Of a DNA stretch of 64,000 nt, positions 16,587-27,536 are shown piece after piece. The stretch spans positions 62,001 through 126,000 of the forward strand of contig MKUU01000060.1 in NCBI GenBank assembly GCA_001898705.1, written 5' to 3'. This stretch comes from Caedibacter sp. 38-128. GTDB taxonomy: Bacteria; Pseudomonadota; Alphaproteobacteria; Caedimonadales; Caedimonadaceae. A model generated the notes under the pieces. It was not told the DNA's origin. It did not search any database and saw only the letters and a list, made by a program, of their open reading frames with translations. The position numbers and the translations under genes were made by a program. Position 1 is the stretch's first letter; every line of letters starts with the position of its first letter.

Positions 16587-18410
16587 ATGATTCCACTTCG
16601 CAACCTTGCTATTATCGCCCACGTTGACCACGGGAAAACCACACTTGTTGACAGTCTTTTTCGTCAAAGTGGGGTCTTTCGAGAAAACCAAGCTGTGGCC
16701 GAACGTGCAATGGACTCAAACGACCTTGAGCGCGAGCGCGGTATTACCATTCTTGCAAAGTGTACTTCGATTGTGTGGAATGATGTTCGTTTGAACATCG
16801 TTGATACGCCTGGACACGCTGATTTCGGGGGAGAAGTTGAGCGAATTCTCAGCATGGTCGATGGTGTTGTTCTTTTGGTGGATGCGGCTGAAGGCCCGAT
16901 GCCACAGACAAAGTTCGTGGTGATGAAAGCCTTAAAACTTGGCTTGCGTCCGATTGTTGTGGTCAACAAGGCTGATCGTCCAGATGCCCGAGCTGATGAA
17001 GTTTTGAATGAGATATTTGATCTCTTTGTGATGTTGGATGCTAATGAAAAACAACTCGATTTCCCCGTCATCTACGCCTCTGGTCGTGATGGATGGGCCG
17101 CTCGTCATCTCACAGATCCCCGGGGTGATTTGACGCCTTTGTTTGAGACAATTATTGATTTTATCCCAGCTCCGAATGTTGATCGTGAAGCACCTTTCTC
17201 AATGTTGGTGACGACGTTAGAAACTGATCCTTACTTGGGACGTATTCTCACAGGCCGCGTTCAAACAGGGGTGGCTCGTCTTAATATGCCTGTTAAAGCG
17301 CTGCGTAACTCTGGAGAGCCTCTTGAAAATGCGCGTCTTACAAAGATTCTTGCTTTTAGAGGGCTTAAAAGAGAACCTGTTGAGGAAGCTTTTGCGGGTG
17401 ATATTATTGCGGTTGCAGGTCTTGAGCAAGCAACGGTGGCTGATACCATTTGTGTGCCTGAAGTGATGGATCCTATTCCAGCGTTGCCTATTGATCCGCC
17501 AACCTTGATGATGACATTCTCCATCAACGATTCGCCTTTGGCGGGACGTGAAGGAAAGAAAGTCACTTCTCGTATGATTCGTGAGCGTCTTTTAGATGAA
17601 GCTGAGTGCAATGTGGCCATTCAGGTGAAGGAAAGTGAAGACAAAGACTCTTTTGAAGTCGCTGGACGTGGTGAATTACAACTTGGAATTCTTATTGAAA
17701 ATATGCGTCGCGAAGGATTTGAGCTTTCAATTAGCCGCCCTCGCGTTGTGTACAAAACAGATGAAACAACAGGGCAACGTCTTGAGCCGATTGAAGAAGT
17801 TCAGATCGATGTGGATGAAGAATTTTCAGGTGTTGTCGTTGAAAAGATGGGCTTCAGAAAAGCCGAGATGAAAGACATGCGCCCCTCTGGCGGTGGAAAA
17901 ACAAGAATTACTTTCCATGCACCTTCACGCGGTCTTATCGGCTATCAAAGCGAATTCATGACGGATACAAGAGGCACAGGTGTTCTAAGTCGCCTTTTCC
18001 ATTCTTATGCGCCTTATAAGGGGGCAATTGTTCAGCATCGAAATGGTGTTCTCATTTCTGTTGGGTCTGGAAAGGCTGTGGCTTATGCGATCTTTAACCT
18101 CGAAGATCGGGGAATTTTCTTTATTAATCCTGGAGATGAAGTTTATGAGGGAATGGTTATTGGTGAGAATAATCGTCAACAAGATTTAGAAGTTAATCCG
18201 CTTAAAGCAAAACAGCTCAGCAACGTGCGTGCCGCAGGTAAAGATGAGGCTATCCGGTTAACACCCCCAAAAGTCCTCACGCTTGAACAGGCGCTTTCTT
18301 ATATTGAAGATGATGAGTTGGTTGAGGTCACCCCGAAATCAATTCGTCTTCGGAAGCGTTTTTTGGATCCAAATGAACGGAAACGCTTAGGCCGCAATAA
18401 GGAAGATTAA
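16587..18410 (+). CDS. typA: Ribosome-associated GTPase TypA/BipA
   Basis: This 607-residue translational GTPase binds the 70S/50S ribosome and helps 50S assembly and stress or low-temperature growth. The G domain shows G1 AHVDHGKTTLVDSL (residues 10-23), G2 with the RGITI motif, G3 DTPGHADFGGEVERIL and G4 NKAD. EF-G-like domains II, III and V follow, and the C-terminal BipA-specific domain has LIGYQSEFMTDTRGTG. Full length. AGG lies six bases before the ATG. It stands as a single gene between hairpins at both ends. Confidence 0.97.
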   Translation: MIPLRNLAIIAHVDHGKTTLVDSLFRQSGVFRENQAVAERAMDSNDLERERGITILAKCTSIVWNDVRLNIVDTPGHADFGGEVERILSMVDGVVLLVDAAEGPMPQTKFVVMKALKLGLRPIVVVNKADRPDARADEVLNEIFDLFVMLDANEKQLDFPVIYASGRDGWAARHLTDPRGDLTPLFETIIDFIPAPNVDREAPFSMLVTTLETDPYLGRILTGRVQTGVARLNMPVKALRNSGEPLENARLTKILAFRGLKREPVEEAFAGDIIAVAGLEQATVADTICVPEVMDPIPALPIDPPTLMMTFSINDSPLAGREGKKVTSRMIRERLLDEAECNVAIQVKESEDKDSFEVAGRGELQLGILIENMRREGFELSISRPRVVYKTDETTGQRLEPIEEVQIDVDEEFSGVVVEKMGFRKAEMKDMRPSGGGKTRITFHAPSRGLIGYQSEFMTDTRGTGVLSRLFHSYAPYKGAIVQHRNGVLISVGSGKAVAYAIFNLEDRGIFFINPGDEVYEGMVIGENNRQQDLEVNPLKAKQLSNVRAAGKDEAIRLTPPKVLTLEQALSYIEDDELVEVTPKSIRLRKRFLDPNERKRLGRNKED

Positions 18411-18462
18411 AAATTTAATCAACCTTGTGCTTAATTTGTTAGCGCAGTTTGACAATGATAAG

Positions 18463-18508
18463 GAAGAGCATGTAGGTTTAAAAGGACCTCATGCTTCTTC
18501 TATGTTTT
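18463..18508 (+). terminator. Probable terminator of typA
   Basis: GAAGAGCATG (18463-18472) pairs with CATGCTTCTTC (18490-18500) with one bulge, and an inner GGT/ACC pair shortens the loop. TATGTTTTAA follows, which gives a short T run. It lies 52 bases after the typA stop and 22 bases before uvrA. Confidence 0.5.
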
Positions 18509-18530
18509 AACTAGCCTTGATGGGTGAAGA

Positions 18531-21353
18531 ATGACTCTCAATACCCTTAGTATTCGCGGTGCTCGTGAACATAATTTAAAGAATGTGGATGTTGATATCC
18601 CGCGCAATAAGCTTGTCGTGATTACGGGCTTAAGTGGTTCTGGAAAATCATCGCTTGCTTTTGATACAATTTACGCTGAAGGGCAAAGGCGTTATGTTGA
18701 GAGCCTTTCAGCTTATGCGCGTCAGTTCCTAGAATTAATGCAAAAGCCTGATGTTGATTCCATCGAGGGTCTGTCTCCCGCTATTTCCATTGAACAAAAG
18801 ACAACGTCTAAAAATCCCCGTTCAACAGTTGGAACGGTGACGGAAGTTTATGATTATTTACGTCTTCTTTTCGCGCGCATCGGCATTCCTTACTCGCCTG
18901 CAACGGGTCTTCCGATTGAAAGCCAAACGGTCTCTCAAATGGTTGATCGACTTTTGAGCTGTCCAGAAGGCAGCCGTTGGCTCTTATTGGCGCCGATTGT
19001 TCGAGGGCGAAAAGGCGAGTATAAAAAAGAAATTGCTGAGATGCAGAAACGTGGCTTCCAGCGGATTAAAATTGATGGAAAGCTTTATGCAATTGAAGAA
19101 GCACCAGCGCTTGATAAGAAGCTTAAGCACGACATTGAAATCGTTGTTGATCGTGTCGTTATTAAGGAAGAAATTGCTACACGACTTGCGGATAGTATTG
19201 AAACTGGCTTAAAGCTGGCTGAAGGCATTCTTTTTGTCGAGAATGCTGATACAGGAGAGCGACTGACGTTTTCTGAGAAGTTTGCGTGTCCGACATCAGG
19301 CTTTACCATTGAAGCCATTGAGCCGCGCCTTTTTTCTTTTAACAGCCCATTTGGTGCATGTCCTGAATGTGATGGCTTAGGGGCACGGATTCAATTTGAT
19401 CCTCAGTTGGTCGTTCCCGATCCCCTAAAAACGCTTGAACAAGGGGCTATTGTACCTTGGGCCACTTCCTTTTTTATGTATTATCTTCAGACGTTAGAAT
19501 CTGTGGTAAAGGCATTTAAAGAAGATATTCATACGCCCTTTCAGCAACTCAAAGAAGAAACTCGCGAGGCTATCCTTTATGGGACGAAAGGAAAAGAAAT
19601 TACCCTCTCGCTCATGGATGGAACGAGATCTTTCCAACAAAGGAAACCATTTGAAGGAGTTATTCCCAATTTAGAGAGACGCTATCGTGAAAGTGAGAGC
19701 AACTCACGACGTGAAGAGCTTGAGCGTTATCAGATGAGTAGTCCGTGTGAGACATGCCATAGTTATCGGCTTAAGCCTGAGGCATTGTCCGTAAAAATTA
19801 ATGAAAAACATATCGGTCAAGTGACCGAGCTTTCCGTTGCGGAAGCGGTTAAGTGGTTTCAAGCGCTTGGGCCAAAACTCACGCAAAAACAGCAAGAAAT
19901 AGCGCATCGTATTTTAAAAGAAATCAATGAGCGGTTAGGGTTTTTGAATAATGTGGGGTTGGGGTATCTTACATTATCGCGTTCATCGGGGACACTTTCT
20001 GGCGGAGAAAGCCAACGTATTCGTTTAGCTTCTCAAATTGGCTCAGGGCTTACAGGCGTCCTTTACGTCCTTGACGAACCCTCAATAGGGCTTCATCAAC
20101 GGGATAACGATCGTTTGTTAGAGACATTAAGACGTCTTCGAGATTTAGAAAATACAGTGATCGTTGTTGAGCATGATGAAGACACGATCCGAGCGGCAGA
20201 TTATCTTATTGATATGGGACCAGGCGCGGGAATTCATGGGGGTGAGATCGTGTCTCAAGGTACTCCTGATAAGGTTATGAAAGATCCTAAAAGCTTGACG
20301 GGTGCGTATCTTAACGGCAAGAAAGTGATTCAAGTGCCCTCTGAGCGCCGGCGAGGAAATGGAAAATTTTTAAAAATTAAAGGCGCTAAAGCAAATAACC
20401 TTAAGAATTTAACAGTTGAGTTTCCATTGGGGACCCTCACATGTGTTACAGGCGTTTCGGGGGGAGGAAAATCATCCCTTGTGATTGAAACACTTTATAA
20501 AGCGATTGCACGTCAACTCCATGGAGCCCGCGATCTTCCTGGTGAGTATGCTGCTATTGAGGGTCTTGAAGCCATTGATAAAATTATTGATATAGATCAA
20601 TCACCCATTGGACGTACACCGCGGTCAAATCCCGCGACTTATATTGGAGCCTTTACCTCTATCCGTGATTGGTTTGCAGCTTTGCCAGAAGCCAAAGCCA
20701 GAGGTTACCAGCCTGGGCGCTTTTCTTTTAACGTTAAAGGCGGGCGGTGTGAAGCCTGTGAAGGGGATGGCGTCTTAAAGATTGAAATGCACTTTCTGCC
20801 AGATGTCTATGTTGAGTGCGATCAATGTAAGGGCAAGCGTTATAATCGAGAAACCTTAGAAGTAAAGTATCGAGATAAAACGATTGCGGATATTCTTGAT
20901 ATGACAGTTGAAGAGGGGCTTGAATTTTTTCAAGCAACCCCTTCTGTGCGCGATAAACTTTCAACACTTCAAAAAGTTGGATTGGGCTATATTCATATTG
21001 GCCAGCGTGCAACAACGCTCTCAGGGGGTGAGGCGCAACGTATTAAACTTTCTAAGGAACTTTCTAAGCGAGCCACGGGCCGCACGCTTTATATTCTTGA
21101 TGAACCGACGACGGGGCTTCATTTTGAGGATGTGAATAAGCTTTTGGAAGTTCTTCATTCTCTCGTAGATCAAGGCAATACAATCATTGTGATTGAGCAT
21201 AACCTTGAAGTCATAAAAACAGCCGATTGGGTGATTGATTTAGGTCCAGAAGGGGGCCATGAAGGCGGGCGTATCGTGGGAACCGGGATACCTGAAGCGC
21301 TTGCAAAGATTCCTGAAAGCTACACAGGAAAGTACCTTACAAAATATCTGTAA
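18531..21353 (+). CDS. uvrA: Excinuclease ABC subunit A
   Basis: UvrA (940 residues) is the damage-recognition ATPase of nucleotide excision repair and loads UvrB on damaged DNA. Both ABC modules are complete: Walker [10 protein letters not shown] at about 33-41 and GVSGGGKSS near 650, signature LSGGE twice, and Walker B VLDEP and ILDEP. Zinc-binding cysteines are present in [20 protein letters not shown] and [11 protein letters not shown] with CDQCKGKRY. Length and domain order are normal. It converges on xerC with a single base between the stop codons. Confidence 0.98.
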   Translation: MTLNTLSIRGAREHNLKNVDVDIPRNKLVVITGLSGSGKSSLAFDTIYAEGQRRYVESLSAYARQFLELMQKPDVDSIEGLSPAISIEQKTTSKNPRSTVGTVTEVYDYLRLLFARIGIPYSPATGLPIESQTVSQMVDRLLSCPEGSRWLLLAPIVRGRKGEYKKEIAEMQKRGFQRIKIDGKLYAIEEAPALDKKLKHDIEIVVDRVVIKEEIATRLADSIETGLKLAEGILFVENADTGERLTFSEKFACPTSGFTIEAIEPRLFSFNSPFGACPECDGLGARIQFDPQLVVPDPLKTLEQGAIVPWATSFFMYYLQTLESVVKAFKEDIHTPFQQLKEETREAILYGTKGKEITLSLMDGTRSFQQRKPFEGVIPNLERRYRESESNSRREELERYQMSSPCETCHSYRLKPEALSVKINEKHIGQVTELSVAEAVKWFQALGPKLTQKQQEIAHRILKEINERLGFLNNVGLGYLTLSRSSGTLSGGESQRIRLASQIGSGLTGVLYVLDEPSIGLHQRDNDRLLETLRRLRDLENTVIVVEHDEDTIRAADYLIDMGPGAGIHGGEIVSQGTPDKVMKDPKSLTGAYLNGKKVIQVPSERRRGNGKFLKIKGAKANNLKNLTVEFPLGTLTCVTGVSGGGKSSLVIETLYKAIARQLHGARDLPGEYAAIEGLEAIDKIIDIDQSPIGRTPRSNPATYIGAFTSIRDWFAALPEAKARGYQPGRFSFNVKGGRCEACEGDGVLKIEMHFLPDVYVECDQCKGKRYNRETLEVKYRDKTIADILDMTVEEGLEFFQATPSVRDKLSTLQKVGLGYIHIGQRATTLSGGEAQRIKLSKELSKRATGRTLYILDEPTTGLHFEDVNKLLEVLHSLVDQGNTIIVIEHNLEVIKTADWVIDLGPEGGHEGGRIVGTGIPEALAKIPESYTGKYLTKYL

Positions 21354-21354
21354 T

Positions 21355-22320
21355 TTATCTTTTTTGAGCTCTCGGATGAACTTGAGCATAGAGTTCCATT
21401 AGCTTTGAATCTGCCACTTCAGTATACCGTTGCGTTGTTGAGAGAGAAACATGGCCTAAAAGTTCTTGAATGGTTCTAAGATCTCCGCCAGCTGCAAGAA
21501 GATGGGTTGCAAAGCTATGCCGAAAGCTGTGAGGAGTTGCTGATTCTGGAAGGCCCAATTGAAGGCGTAAGAAACGTAATTCCTTTTGTGCAATGCCTGC
21601 ATTCAATCTTTTTCCCTTAGCGCCAATGAAAAGGGGAGATTCTGAAGTGCGTGCAAAGGGAAGTAAGGAAAGGTACCACTCAATCCTTTTTAAAACCTCA
21701 GGAAGAAGCGGGACAAGCCTTTCTTTATTGCCTTTTCCCTGGATCTTCAAACTAATTTGATTCTGCTGAATGTCGCCTTGATGAAGCCCTAAGGCCTCTG
21801 AGATTCTCAAACCAGCACCATATAGCAAAGCAAATAACGCTTGGTTTCTTGCAATAATCCATTCTTCTTGAAGTGGGGACTCGGCTTCAATGACATTCAG
21901 AGCATCATCCGTTGCCAAAGGGCGAGGGAGCATTTTTGGGAGTTTAGGCGTCTTGATTCTTTCAAAAGCTTGATTCTCAAATTGATGGTGCCGATGAAGA
22001 TAGCGTACAAACGAGCGTATTGAAGACAGGGCACGAGCATTAGAACGGTTGGAAATCTTTTTTGTGGCTCGATGCGTTAGGTAAGCGCGCAAGTCTTGTA
22101 AGTTAATTCTCTTGAGAAACTCTAATGTTATAATTTCTTGATGATAGTGGTACAAGAAGGAAAAGAAGGCAGCTAAATCTCTGCTATAGTTTGAGAGCGT
22201 GTGAGGAGAAACATTTTTTTCAACGGTAAGCCAGTTAAGCCATTCTTGAATGTAAGGCTGTAGGCTGACGTTGATAATTTGGCTCGGGATGAGATCAAAA
22301 AGGAGTGTTTCTCTCTCCAC
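21355..22320 (-). CDS. xerC: Tyrosine recombinase XerC-like
   Basis: This 321-residue site-specific recombinase has the N-terminal core-binding SAM-like domain (residues 17-110) and the catalytic domain with the full set Arg172, Lys196, His264, Arg267, His290 and nucleophile Tyr299. The closing stretch SFRHSFATHLLAAGGDLRTI and ELLGHVSLSTTQRYTEV is closer to XerC than XerD. It would resolve chromosome dimers at dif together with XerD. No dif site was recognised here. The start is 9 bases from the stop of the aldolase gene on the same strand. Confidence 0.9.
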   Translation of the reverse strand: MERETLLFDLIPSQIINVSLQPYIQEWLNWLTVEKNVSPHTLSNYSRDLAAFFSFLYHYHQEIITLEFLKRINLQDLRAYLTHRATKKISNRSNARALSSIRSFVRYLHRHHQFENQAFERIKTPKLPKMLPRPLATDDALNVIEAESPLQEEWIIARNQALFALLYGAGLRISEALGLHQGDIQQNQISLKIQGKGNKERLVPLLPEVLKRIEWYLSLLPFARTSESPLFIGAKGKRLNAGIAQKELRFLRLQLGLPESATPHSFRHSFATHLLAAGGDLRTIQELLGHVSLSTTQRYTEVADSKLMELYAQVHPRAQKR

Positions 22321-22329
22321 TATGCATTC

Positions 22330-22986
22330 CTAGAGAATGGTTTGCCCCGTTGCCTGCCAATCCTTTAAAAAGGCGTCTAGGCCTTGATCCGTCAGAGGGT
22401 GATTATAAAGTTGGCGAAAGGTCTTTCCTGGGAGCGTGACAACATCTGCGCCAATTTTAGCAACTTCAAGAACATGATAAGGGTGGCGAACCGACGCTGC
22501 AAGGATTGCAGTTTCAATCTCAGGGTAATTATCATAAATGAGTCGAATATCACGAATGAGTTGCAACCCATCCATGCTAATGTCATCGAGACGACCTAAA
22601 AATGGTGATATGAATGTTGCGCCCGCGCGCGCTGCGAGAAGAGCTTGCGTTGCAGAGAAACATAAAGTAACATTAACCATAGTTCCTTGGTCTGACAAAG
22701 CTTTGCAGGTTTTTAGTCCCTCAAAAGTGAGCGGAACTTTGATGGTAACTTGTTCGCTAATTTGGGTAAGAACGGAAGCCTCTTGCATCATTTCAGCATA
22801 AGTGGTGGCTGTGACTTCGGCGCTTACAGGGCCTTCAACGATGGAGCAAATTTCAGCAATAACCTTTTTAATTTCTTGGCCAGATTTAGCAATTAAGCTA
22901 GGGTTTGTTGTGACGCCAGAAATAAGGCCTGATTCAGCGAGATCGCGAATTTCACGAATATCAGCGCTATCGAGGAAAAAATTCAT
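22330..22986 (-). CDS. Fructose-6-phosphate aldolase / small transaldolase (TalC/FSA type)
   Basis: The 218-residue protein belongs to the short class I aldolases of the transaldolase family. It starts [20 protein letters not shown], has [13 protein letters not shown], and the Schiff-base lysine in [12 protein letters not shown] near residue 84. Members act either as transaldolase in the pentose phosphate pathway or as fructose-6-phosphate aldolase; sequence alone does not decide, but the bacterial short type often works as transaldolase. I chose the ATG at 22986, with GGAA six bases upstream, rather than the in-frame upstream codon at 23013. Divergent from priA. Confidence 0.92.
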   Translation of the reverse strand: MNFFLDSADIREIRDLAESGLISGVTTNPSLIAKSGQEIKKVIAEICSIVEGPVSAEVTATTYAEMMQEASVLTQISEQVTIKVPLTFEGLKTCKALSDQGTMVNVTLCFSATQALLAARAGATFISPFLGRLDDISMDGLQLIRDIRLIYDNYPEIETAILAASVRHPYHVLEVAKIGADVVTLPGKTFRQLYNHPLTDQGLDAFLKDWQATGQTIL

Positions 22987-23065
22987 GAAGGGTTCCTTTC
23001 GTTCTTTTGGCAAAAGTATAACGTTAATGCAGGGTAAGGGATAGAGAAATATCTTAAAAAAGTTA

Positions 23066-25042
23066 ATGATGCAAAAAGTAGGTGTTCTTCTTCCAATTCC
23101 TTTAAGTCAGGTTTATGATTACATTGTTCCTGAAGGCATGTCTCTTGCGGTGGGAGATATGGTGCTGGTGCCATTCGGCTCAAGGAGGCTTTATGGTGTC
23201 GTTTGGAGAATTTCTGAATTTCCAGAAACTGCAAAACCACTTAAAGAAGTCTATGATAAATTTGATCTGCCTACAATTCCTTTGGCTAATCTAGAGTTTA
23301 TTGAATGGGTTGCAAACTATACTTTGACGCCTTTAGGGGCCATGCTCAAATTAATGCTGAGCGTGCCTCAAGTTTTCAAAAATTTAAAGCGACAATCAAA
23401 AAAAATTAATAAAGTTTTGATACCTCATCCAGACTTTGCACCAATTCATTTTTCATCTGTTCAAGAGTTACCATATCAAGAACTTAAATCGAGGCTTAAC
23501 CAAGGATATTCGGTATCCGTCTTGGATGGTGTCACTGGTTCTGGAAAAACAGAGATTTATCTTGAATTAATTGCCGAGGTTTTGAGAAGTCATCAGCAGG
23601 CTCTCGTATTGTTGCCTGAAATTTCTTTATCACCCCAAATGATTGAAAGGTTTGCAAAGAGATTTGGGACAAGTCCTTCACTTTGGCACTCATTATTAAC
23701 GCCCGCTCAGCGTCGCGAGACATGGAAGCAGATCCTTAAAGGAGAAGCCAAGGTTATTATTGGAGCGCGTTCAGCGTTATTTCTTCCTTATTCAAATTTA
23801 GGTTTAATTGTTGTGGATGAGGAACATGAGCAAACGTATAAGCAAGACGAAGGGGCTATTTATCAAGGACGGGATATGGCTGTGGTTCGAGCTTCACTTA
23901 ATCATATTCCAATTGTTTTAGCTTCTGCGACTCCTTCTTTGGAAACGCATTATAATTGCCGACAAGGACGCTATCATAAGGTTTCTTTGGAAAGTAGATT
24001 TGGTGAAGCATCTCTTCCTGAGATTGAAATTATTGATTTGAAGGAATCAAAATCAAAAGAGTGGATTTCGGCGCCTTTATTTAATGAGATCAATAAAATC
24101 ACGGCTTCTGGAGAGCAGGCCCTCTTATTTTTGAACAGGCGAGGGTATGCGCCATTAACGTTATGTAGTGCCTGTGGTACAAAAGTTGAATGTCCTTTTT
24201 GTACGGCATGGTTAGTGGATCATCGGGTTCAGGGAAAGCTCGTTTGTCATTATTGTGGTCATGCAGTAGCTCAGTTGAAAGAGTGCATGAGCTGTCACGC
24301 AAAAGAAAGCTTTGTTGCTTGCGGGCCAGGTGTTGAGCGTTTGGCTGAGGAAGTTGCTGGACGATTTTCTCATCTTAAATATTGCATTATTTCCAGTGAC
24401 TTAATTTCAAATGTGCAAGAATTGGACCGTATATTATCACAAATAAAAAATAATGAAGTTTCGATTATTATTGGTACACAAATGATCGCCAAAGGGCATC
24501 ATTTTCCTCATTTAACACTTGTTGGCGTCATTGATGCGGATCTAGGGCTTCAAGGAGGGGATCTTCGAGGAAGTGAAAGAACTTATCAATTGCTTCAACA
24601 AGTTGGCGGGCGAGCTGGGCGTGAACAAAAATCCGGAAAGGTTTGGCTTCAAACTTATTATCCTGAACATCCGGTTATGCAAGCACTTATTACAGGCGAT
24701 CGTGAGAAATTTATTGAGCAAGAACTCTTCATGAGAGAAAGCAATTTAATGCCGCCTTTTAGTCGTCTAGCGGCTTTAATTCTTACAGGAATGGATGAAG
24801 AAAAGGTGAAGCTAGAAGCGCTTCGTTTGCTTAGTGTCGTTCCTAAAAATCCTAGTGTAGAGATTTTGGGGCCTGCTCCATCTCCTATTTATATGATCCG
24901 TGGACGCTATCGATGGCGCATTCTTGTGAAGGGGCCTCGTAACTATAATTTACAGAAATTTTTAAAATTATGGCTTTATTCTATCAAATTACCATCTTCA
25001 GTACGCCTTAAAATTGATATTGATCCTTATAATTTTTTGTAA
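23066..25042 (+). CDS. priA: Primosomal protein N' (replication restart helicase PriA)
   Basis: PriA (658 residues) recognises stalled forks and reloads the replisome. The N-terminal 3'-end-binding domain is short (to about 105). The helicase core has Walker [15 protein letters not shown] near residue 155 and the DEEH box in [12 protein letters not shown]. The zinc-binding insert carries [19 protein letters not shown] and CMSCHA, eight cysteines in total. It is shorter than E. coli PriA (732), mostly between the N-terminal domain and the helicase. A second ATG three bases on is an equally possible start. Confidence 0.95.
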   Translation: MMQKVGVLLPIPLSQVYDYIVPEGMSLAVGDMVLVPFGSRRLYGVVWRISEFPETAKPLKEVYDKFDLPTIPLANLEFIEWVANYTLTPLGAMLKLMLSVPQVFKNLKRQSKKINKVLIPHPDFAPIHFSSVQELPYQELKSRLNQGYSVSVLDGVTGSGKTEIYLELIAEVLRSHQQALVLLPEISLSPQMIERFAKRFGTSPSLWHSLLTPAQRRETWKQILKGEAKVIIGARSALFLPYSNLGLIVVDEEHEQTYKQDEGAIYQGRDMAVVRASLNHIPIVLASATPSLETHYNCRQGRYHKVSLESRFGEASLPEIEIIDLKESKSKEWISAPLFNEINKITASGEQALLFLNRRGYAPLTLCSACGTKVECPFCTAWLVDHRVQGKLVCHYCGHAVAQLKECMSCHAKESFVACGPGVERLAEEVAGRFSHLKYCIISSDLISNVQELDRILSQIKNNEVSIIIGTQMIAKGHHFPHLTLVGVIDADLGLQGGDLRGSERTYQLLQQVGGRAGREQKSGKVWLQTYYPEHPVMQALITGDREKFIEQELFMRESNLMPPFSRLAALILTGMDEEKVKLEALRLLSVVPKNPSVEILGPAPSPIYMIRGRYRWRILVKGPRNYNLQKFLKLWLYSIKLPSSVRLKIDIDPYNFL

Positions 25043-25112
25043 GTTTCATCAAAAAAGAAAAGGCAGAGATTTTATAGGTTATTAGATTTGTTCACATCAA
25101 TGAAGGTGAAAC

Positions 25113-25139
25113 AAAAACGGCGCTTAACGCGCCGTTTTT
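25113..25139. terminator. Bidirectional intrinsic terminator
   Basis: A perfect eleven-base stem, AAAAACGGCGC with GCGCCGTTTTT, has a TTAAC loop. The AT ends give a T tract on both strands. It lies between priA (plus) and the DUF378 gene (minus), which converge on it, and would end both transcripts. Confidence 0.9.
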
Positions 25140-25153
25140 ATAGTAAAAGTTTA

Positions 25154-25354
25154 TTAAGATGATTTTTTAAAAGTTGCTAATAAGTAAACACCGGACAAAG
25201 CAACGAGGCTATAGACAAGCTTAACAAGTATGGGGACGCTTCCAAAAAGCGTTTCTACGAGATTGAAATGAAAAAGTCCAACGAGCCCCCAATTTATGGC
25301 TCCGATAATCACAAGTATTGTTGATATAGTTGGAAGAGATGTTTTAATATTCAT
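25154..25354 (-). CDS. DUF378 small membrane protein
   Basis: This 66-residue protein has two hydrophobic segments and the DUF378 pattern: ILVIIGAINWGLVGLFHFNL, then VETLFG and VKLVYSLVALSGVYLL. The family (YuzA-like) is widespread and of unknown function; it sits in the inner membrane. The ATG at 25354 has an excellent AAAGGAG site seven bases upstream, which decides against the earlier in-frame start at 25372. Its own gap and terminator suggest a single-gene unit. Confidence 0.85.
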   Translation of the reverse strand: MNIKTSLPTISTILVIIGAINWGLVGLFHFNLVETLFGSVPILVKLVYSLVALSGVYLLATFKKSS

Positions 25355-25587
25355 GGTAATTCTCCTTTTCATTTAGAGGTTTTCCATAAAATCATTATAT
25401 CATATATATACAATAATTATTATAAAAAATTTCATTATTTCAATGAATCTTTTTAAAATTGAATTAATTTGATTTTTTCTTATAAAAGGATAATTTATTT
25501 TAGAGAAATTTCGATTGCATATATCGTGATGCGATATAAACCTTGACTTTTCTTGAGATGATCTCTAGAAGAAAATCATTATATAAA

Positions 25588-25616
25588 CGTCAGTCAGCGA
25601 TATTCGCCCACTGACG
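25588..25616 (+). promoter_or_regulatory. Stem-loop in the ffh leader
   Basis: CGTCAGT (25588-25594) pairs perfectly with ACTGACG (25610-25616). Inside, after a two-by-two internal loop (CA/CC), GCGA pairs with TCGC around a TAT loop. The structure ends 20 bases before the ffh start codon. No T tract follows, so it is a leader element rather than a terminator. Confidence 0.5.
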
Positions 25617-25636
25617 CATTATTTGTTGGATGGAAA

Positions 25637-26986
25637 ATGTTTAATAACTTAAGCCAAAAGCTTGGCGAAATCTTTGATAAACTCAAAAAAAGAGGCGCTC
25701 TTAGTGAAGCTGATGTTGAGGCTGCTTTAAGAGAAATTCGTATTGCGCTTCTTGAAGCTGATGTTGCTCTACCTGTTGTTAAAGATTTTATCAATCAAGT
25801 AAAAGAGCGTGCCATAGGGCAGGAAGTTATTAAAAGTATTACGCCAGGACAAATGGTTGTAAAGATTGTCCATGAGCAACTTATTAATGTCTTAGGAAGT
25901 GAAAATGTAGCGCTTAATCTTGCAACAAATCCGCCGGCCGTTATGATGGTTGTCGGCTTGCAAGGGTCTGGTAAAACAACATCAACGGCGAAAATTGCAC
26001 GTTTTCTAAAAACAAAAAAGAACAAAAAAGTTCTCATGGCTTCTGTCGATATCTATCGTCCAGCGGCACGAGAGCAGCTTGAGATTTTAGGCCATCAAGT
26101 CGAGGTTGATACTTTAGAAATTATCGAAAAGGAAAAGCCTTTAGAAATTGCTAAACGTGCTTATAATAAGGCAAAAATTGAAGGGTATGACGTTCTTTTG
26201 CTCGATACAGCGGGGCGTTTGCACATTGATGAAGAACTCATGGAAGAATTAACAGTTCTAAAAAAGACGGTTAACCCTATTGAGACACTTCTAGTAGCGG
26301 ATGCGATGACAGGGCAAGATGCCGTTAATATTGCCCGAAACTTTCAAGAAAAAATTGGCCTAAGTGGGCTTGTTCTTACAAGAATCGACGGAGACGGCCG
26401 TGGTGGCGCTGCTCTTTCAATTAAGGCAGTTACAGGATGTCCCATTAAGTTATTGGGTGTTGGTGAGCATCTTGATCAAATAGAAGAATTTCATCCTGAG
26501 CGTATAGCGGGACGTATCCTTGATATGGGAGATGTTGTAAGTCTCGTTGAAAAGGCTGTTGAAACAATTGATCGTGAAGAGGCAGAAAAGCTTGCTCAAA
26601 AAGCAGGGAAAGGCGAGTTTGATCTTAATGATCTTGCATCTCAATTGCGCCAAGTTTCAAAAATGGGTGGCATGGGAGGTTTACTTTCAATGTTGCCAGG
26701 TATTGGGAAGATAAAAGAGCGAATTCAAGATGCAGGTATCAGTGATCAGCTTGTTAAAAGGCAGCTCGCAATAATAAGCTCAATGACACTTAAAGAGCGT
26801 CGTAATTATAAGCTTTTAAATGGGTCTAGACGTCGACGCATTGCTGTTGGCTCGGGGACTGCAGTTGCTGATGTGAATCGTCTTTTAAAACAATTTCAGG
26901 ATATGCGTGACATGATGAAAAGAATGTCAAAAGTAGGTGAAAAAGGTCTTAAAAGACAAGGGTTAAGAGGGTTATTAGGAAAATAA
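25637..26986 (+). CDS. ffh: Signal recognition particle protein Ffh
   Basis: Ffh (449 residues) is the SRP54 GTPase that binds 4.5S RNA and signal sequences and brings ribosomes to FtsY at the membrane. The N domain is followed by the G domain with G1 GLQGSGKTTSTAKIA near residue 108, DTAGRLHIDEELM and the TRIDGDGRGGAALS segment. The C-terminal M domain (from about 325) has the methionine-rich MGGMGGLLSMLPG and the RNA-binding SSMTLKERRNYKLLNGSRRRRIAVGSG region. It heads the ffh-rpsP-rimM-trmD-rplS cluster, a classic bacterial arrangement. Confidence 0.98.
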   Translation: MFNNLSQKLGEIFDKLKKRGALSEADVEAALREIRIALLEADVALPVVKDFINQVKERAIGQEVIKSITPGQMVVKIVHEQLINVLGSENVALNLATNPPAVMMVVGLQGSGKTTSTAKIARFLKTKKNKKVLMASVDIYRPAAREQLEILGHQVEVDTLEIIEKEKPLEIAKRAYNKAKIEGYDVLLLDTAGRLHIDEELMEELTVLKKTVNPIETLLVADAMTGQDAVNIARNFQEKIGLSGLVLTRIDGDGRGGAALSIKAVTGCPIKLLGVGEHLDQIEEFHPERIAGRILDMGDVVSLVEKAVETIDREEAEKLAQKAGKGEFDLNDLASQLRQVSKMGGMGGLLSMLPGIGKIKERIQDAGISDQLVKRQLAIISSMTLKERRNYKLLNGSRRRRIAVGSGTAVADVNRLLKQFQDMRDMMKRMSKVGEKGLKRQGLRGLLGK

Positions 26987-27030
26987 ATAAGGTTAATGTT
27001 TAATATCAATAAAAGTTAAGGAGAAAATTA

Positions 27031-27480
27031 ATGTCATTAAAAATTCGTTTAGCACGTGGCGGGTCAAAAAAACGTCCTTTCTATCGTGTCGTTCTTGCAG
27101 ACTCAAGAAGTCCAAGAGATGGTCGTTTTATCGAGAAATTAGGGACTTACAATCCAATTTTGGCTTCTGATCACCCTCAACGTCTTGTATTGAATCAAGA
27201 TAGGGTTAAGCATTGGCTAGGTGTTGGTGCGGAGCCAACAGATCGTTTGGTTCGTTTTTTTGGTCAAATGGGACTTGTAAAGGCTGAAAAATTTAGCAAC
27301 CCACAAAAAGCAGCGCCAAAGAAGAAAGCACAAGAACGTATGAAAGCAGCAGCTGAAGCTGCAAAGCAAGCGGCAGAAGCAAAAAAGGCAGCTGAAGTAG
27401 AAGCAGCAGTTGCCGAGAATGTTGCTGAAGTAGCTGTTGAACCAGCTGCAGAAGCGCCTACGGAAGAAGCTAACGCTTAA
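27031..27480 (+). CDS. rpsP: Ribosomal protein bS16 with long Ala/Glu tail
   Basis: The first 80 residues are a normal bS16 ([39 protein letters not shown]), a 30S protein needed for assembly. From about residue 90 the protein continues with a charged helix-like tail, first Lys-rich and then Ala/Glu/Val-rich, to 149 residues. Alphaproteobacterial S16 proteins often have such tails, but this one nearly doubles the protein. AAGGAG precedes the ATG. Confidence 0.96.
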   Translation: MSLKIRLARGGSKKRPFYRVVLADSRSPRDGRFIEKLGTYNPILASDHPQRLVLNQDRVKHWLGVGAEPTDRLVRFFGQMGLVKAEKFSNPQKAAPKKKAQERMKAAAEAAKQAAEAKKAAEVEAAVAENVAEVAVEPAAEAPTEEANA

Positions 27481-27493
27481 AGTTGTTAAAGAA

Positions 27494-27520
27494 AGTCCCC
27501 TGGATTAATTCCAGGGGCTT
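27494..27520 (+). terminator. Hairpin between rpsP and rimM
   Basis: CCCCTGGA (27497-27504) pairs perfectly with TCCAGGGG (27510-27517) across TTAAT, with AAG/CTT pairs outside a bulged T. The following bases are CTTCTCTAAGG, not a T run. It could be a weak terminator or an mRNA-end stabiliser that lowers expression of rimM and trmD relative to the ribosomal protein. Confidence 0.5.
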
Positions 27521-27536
27521 CTCTAAGGTTTGAATA

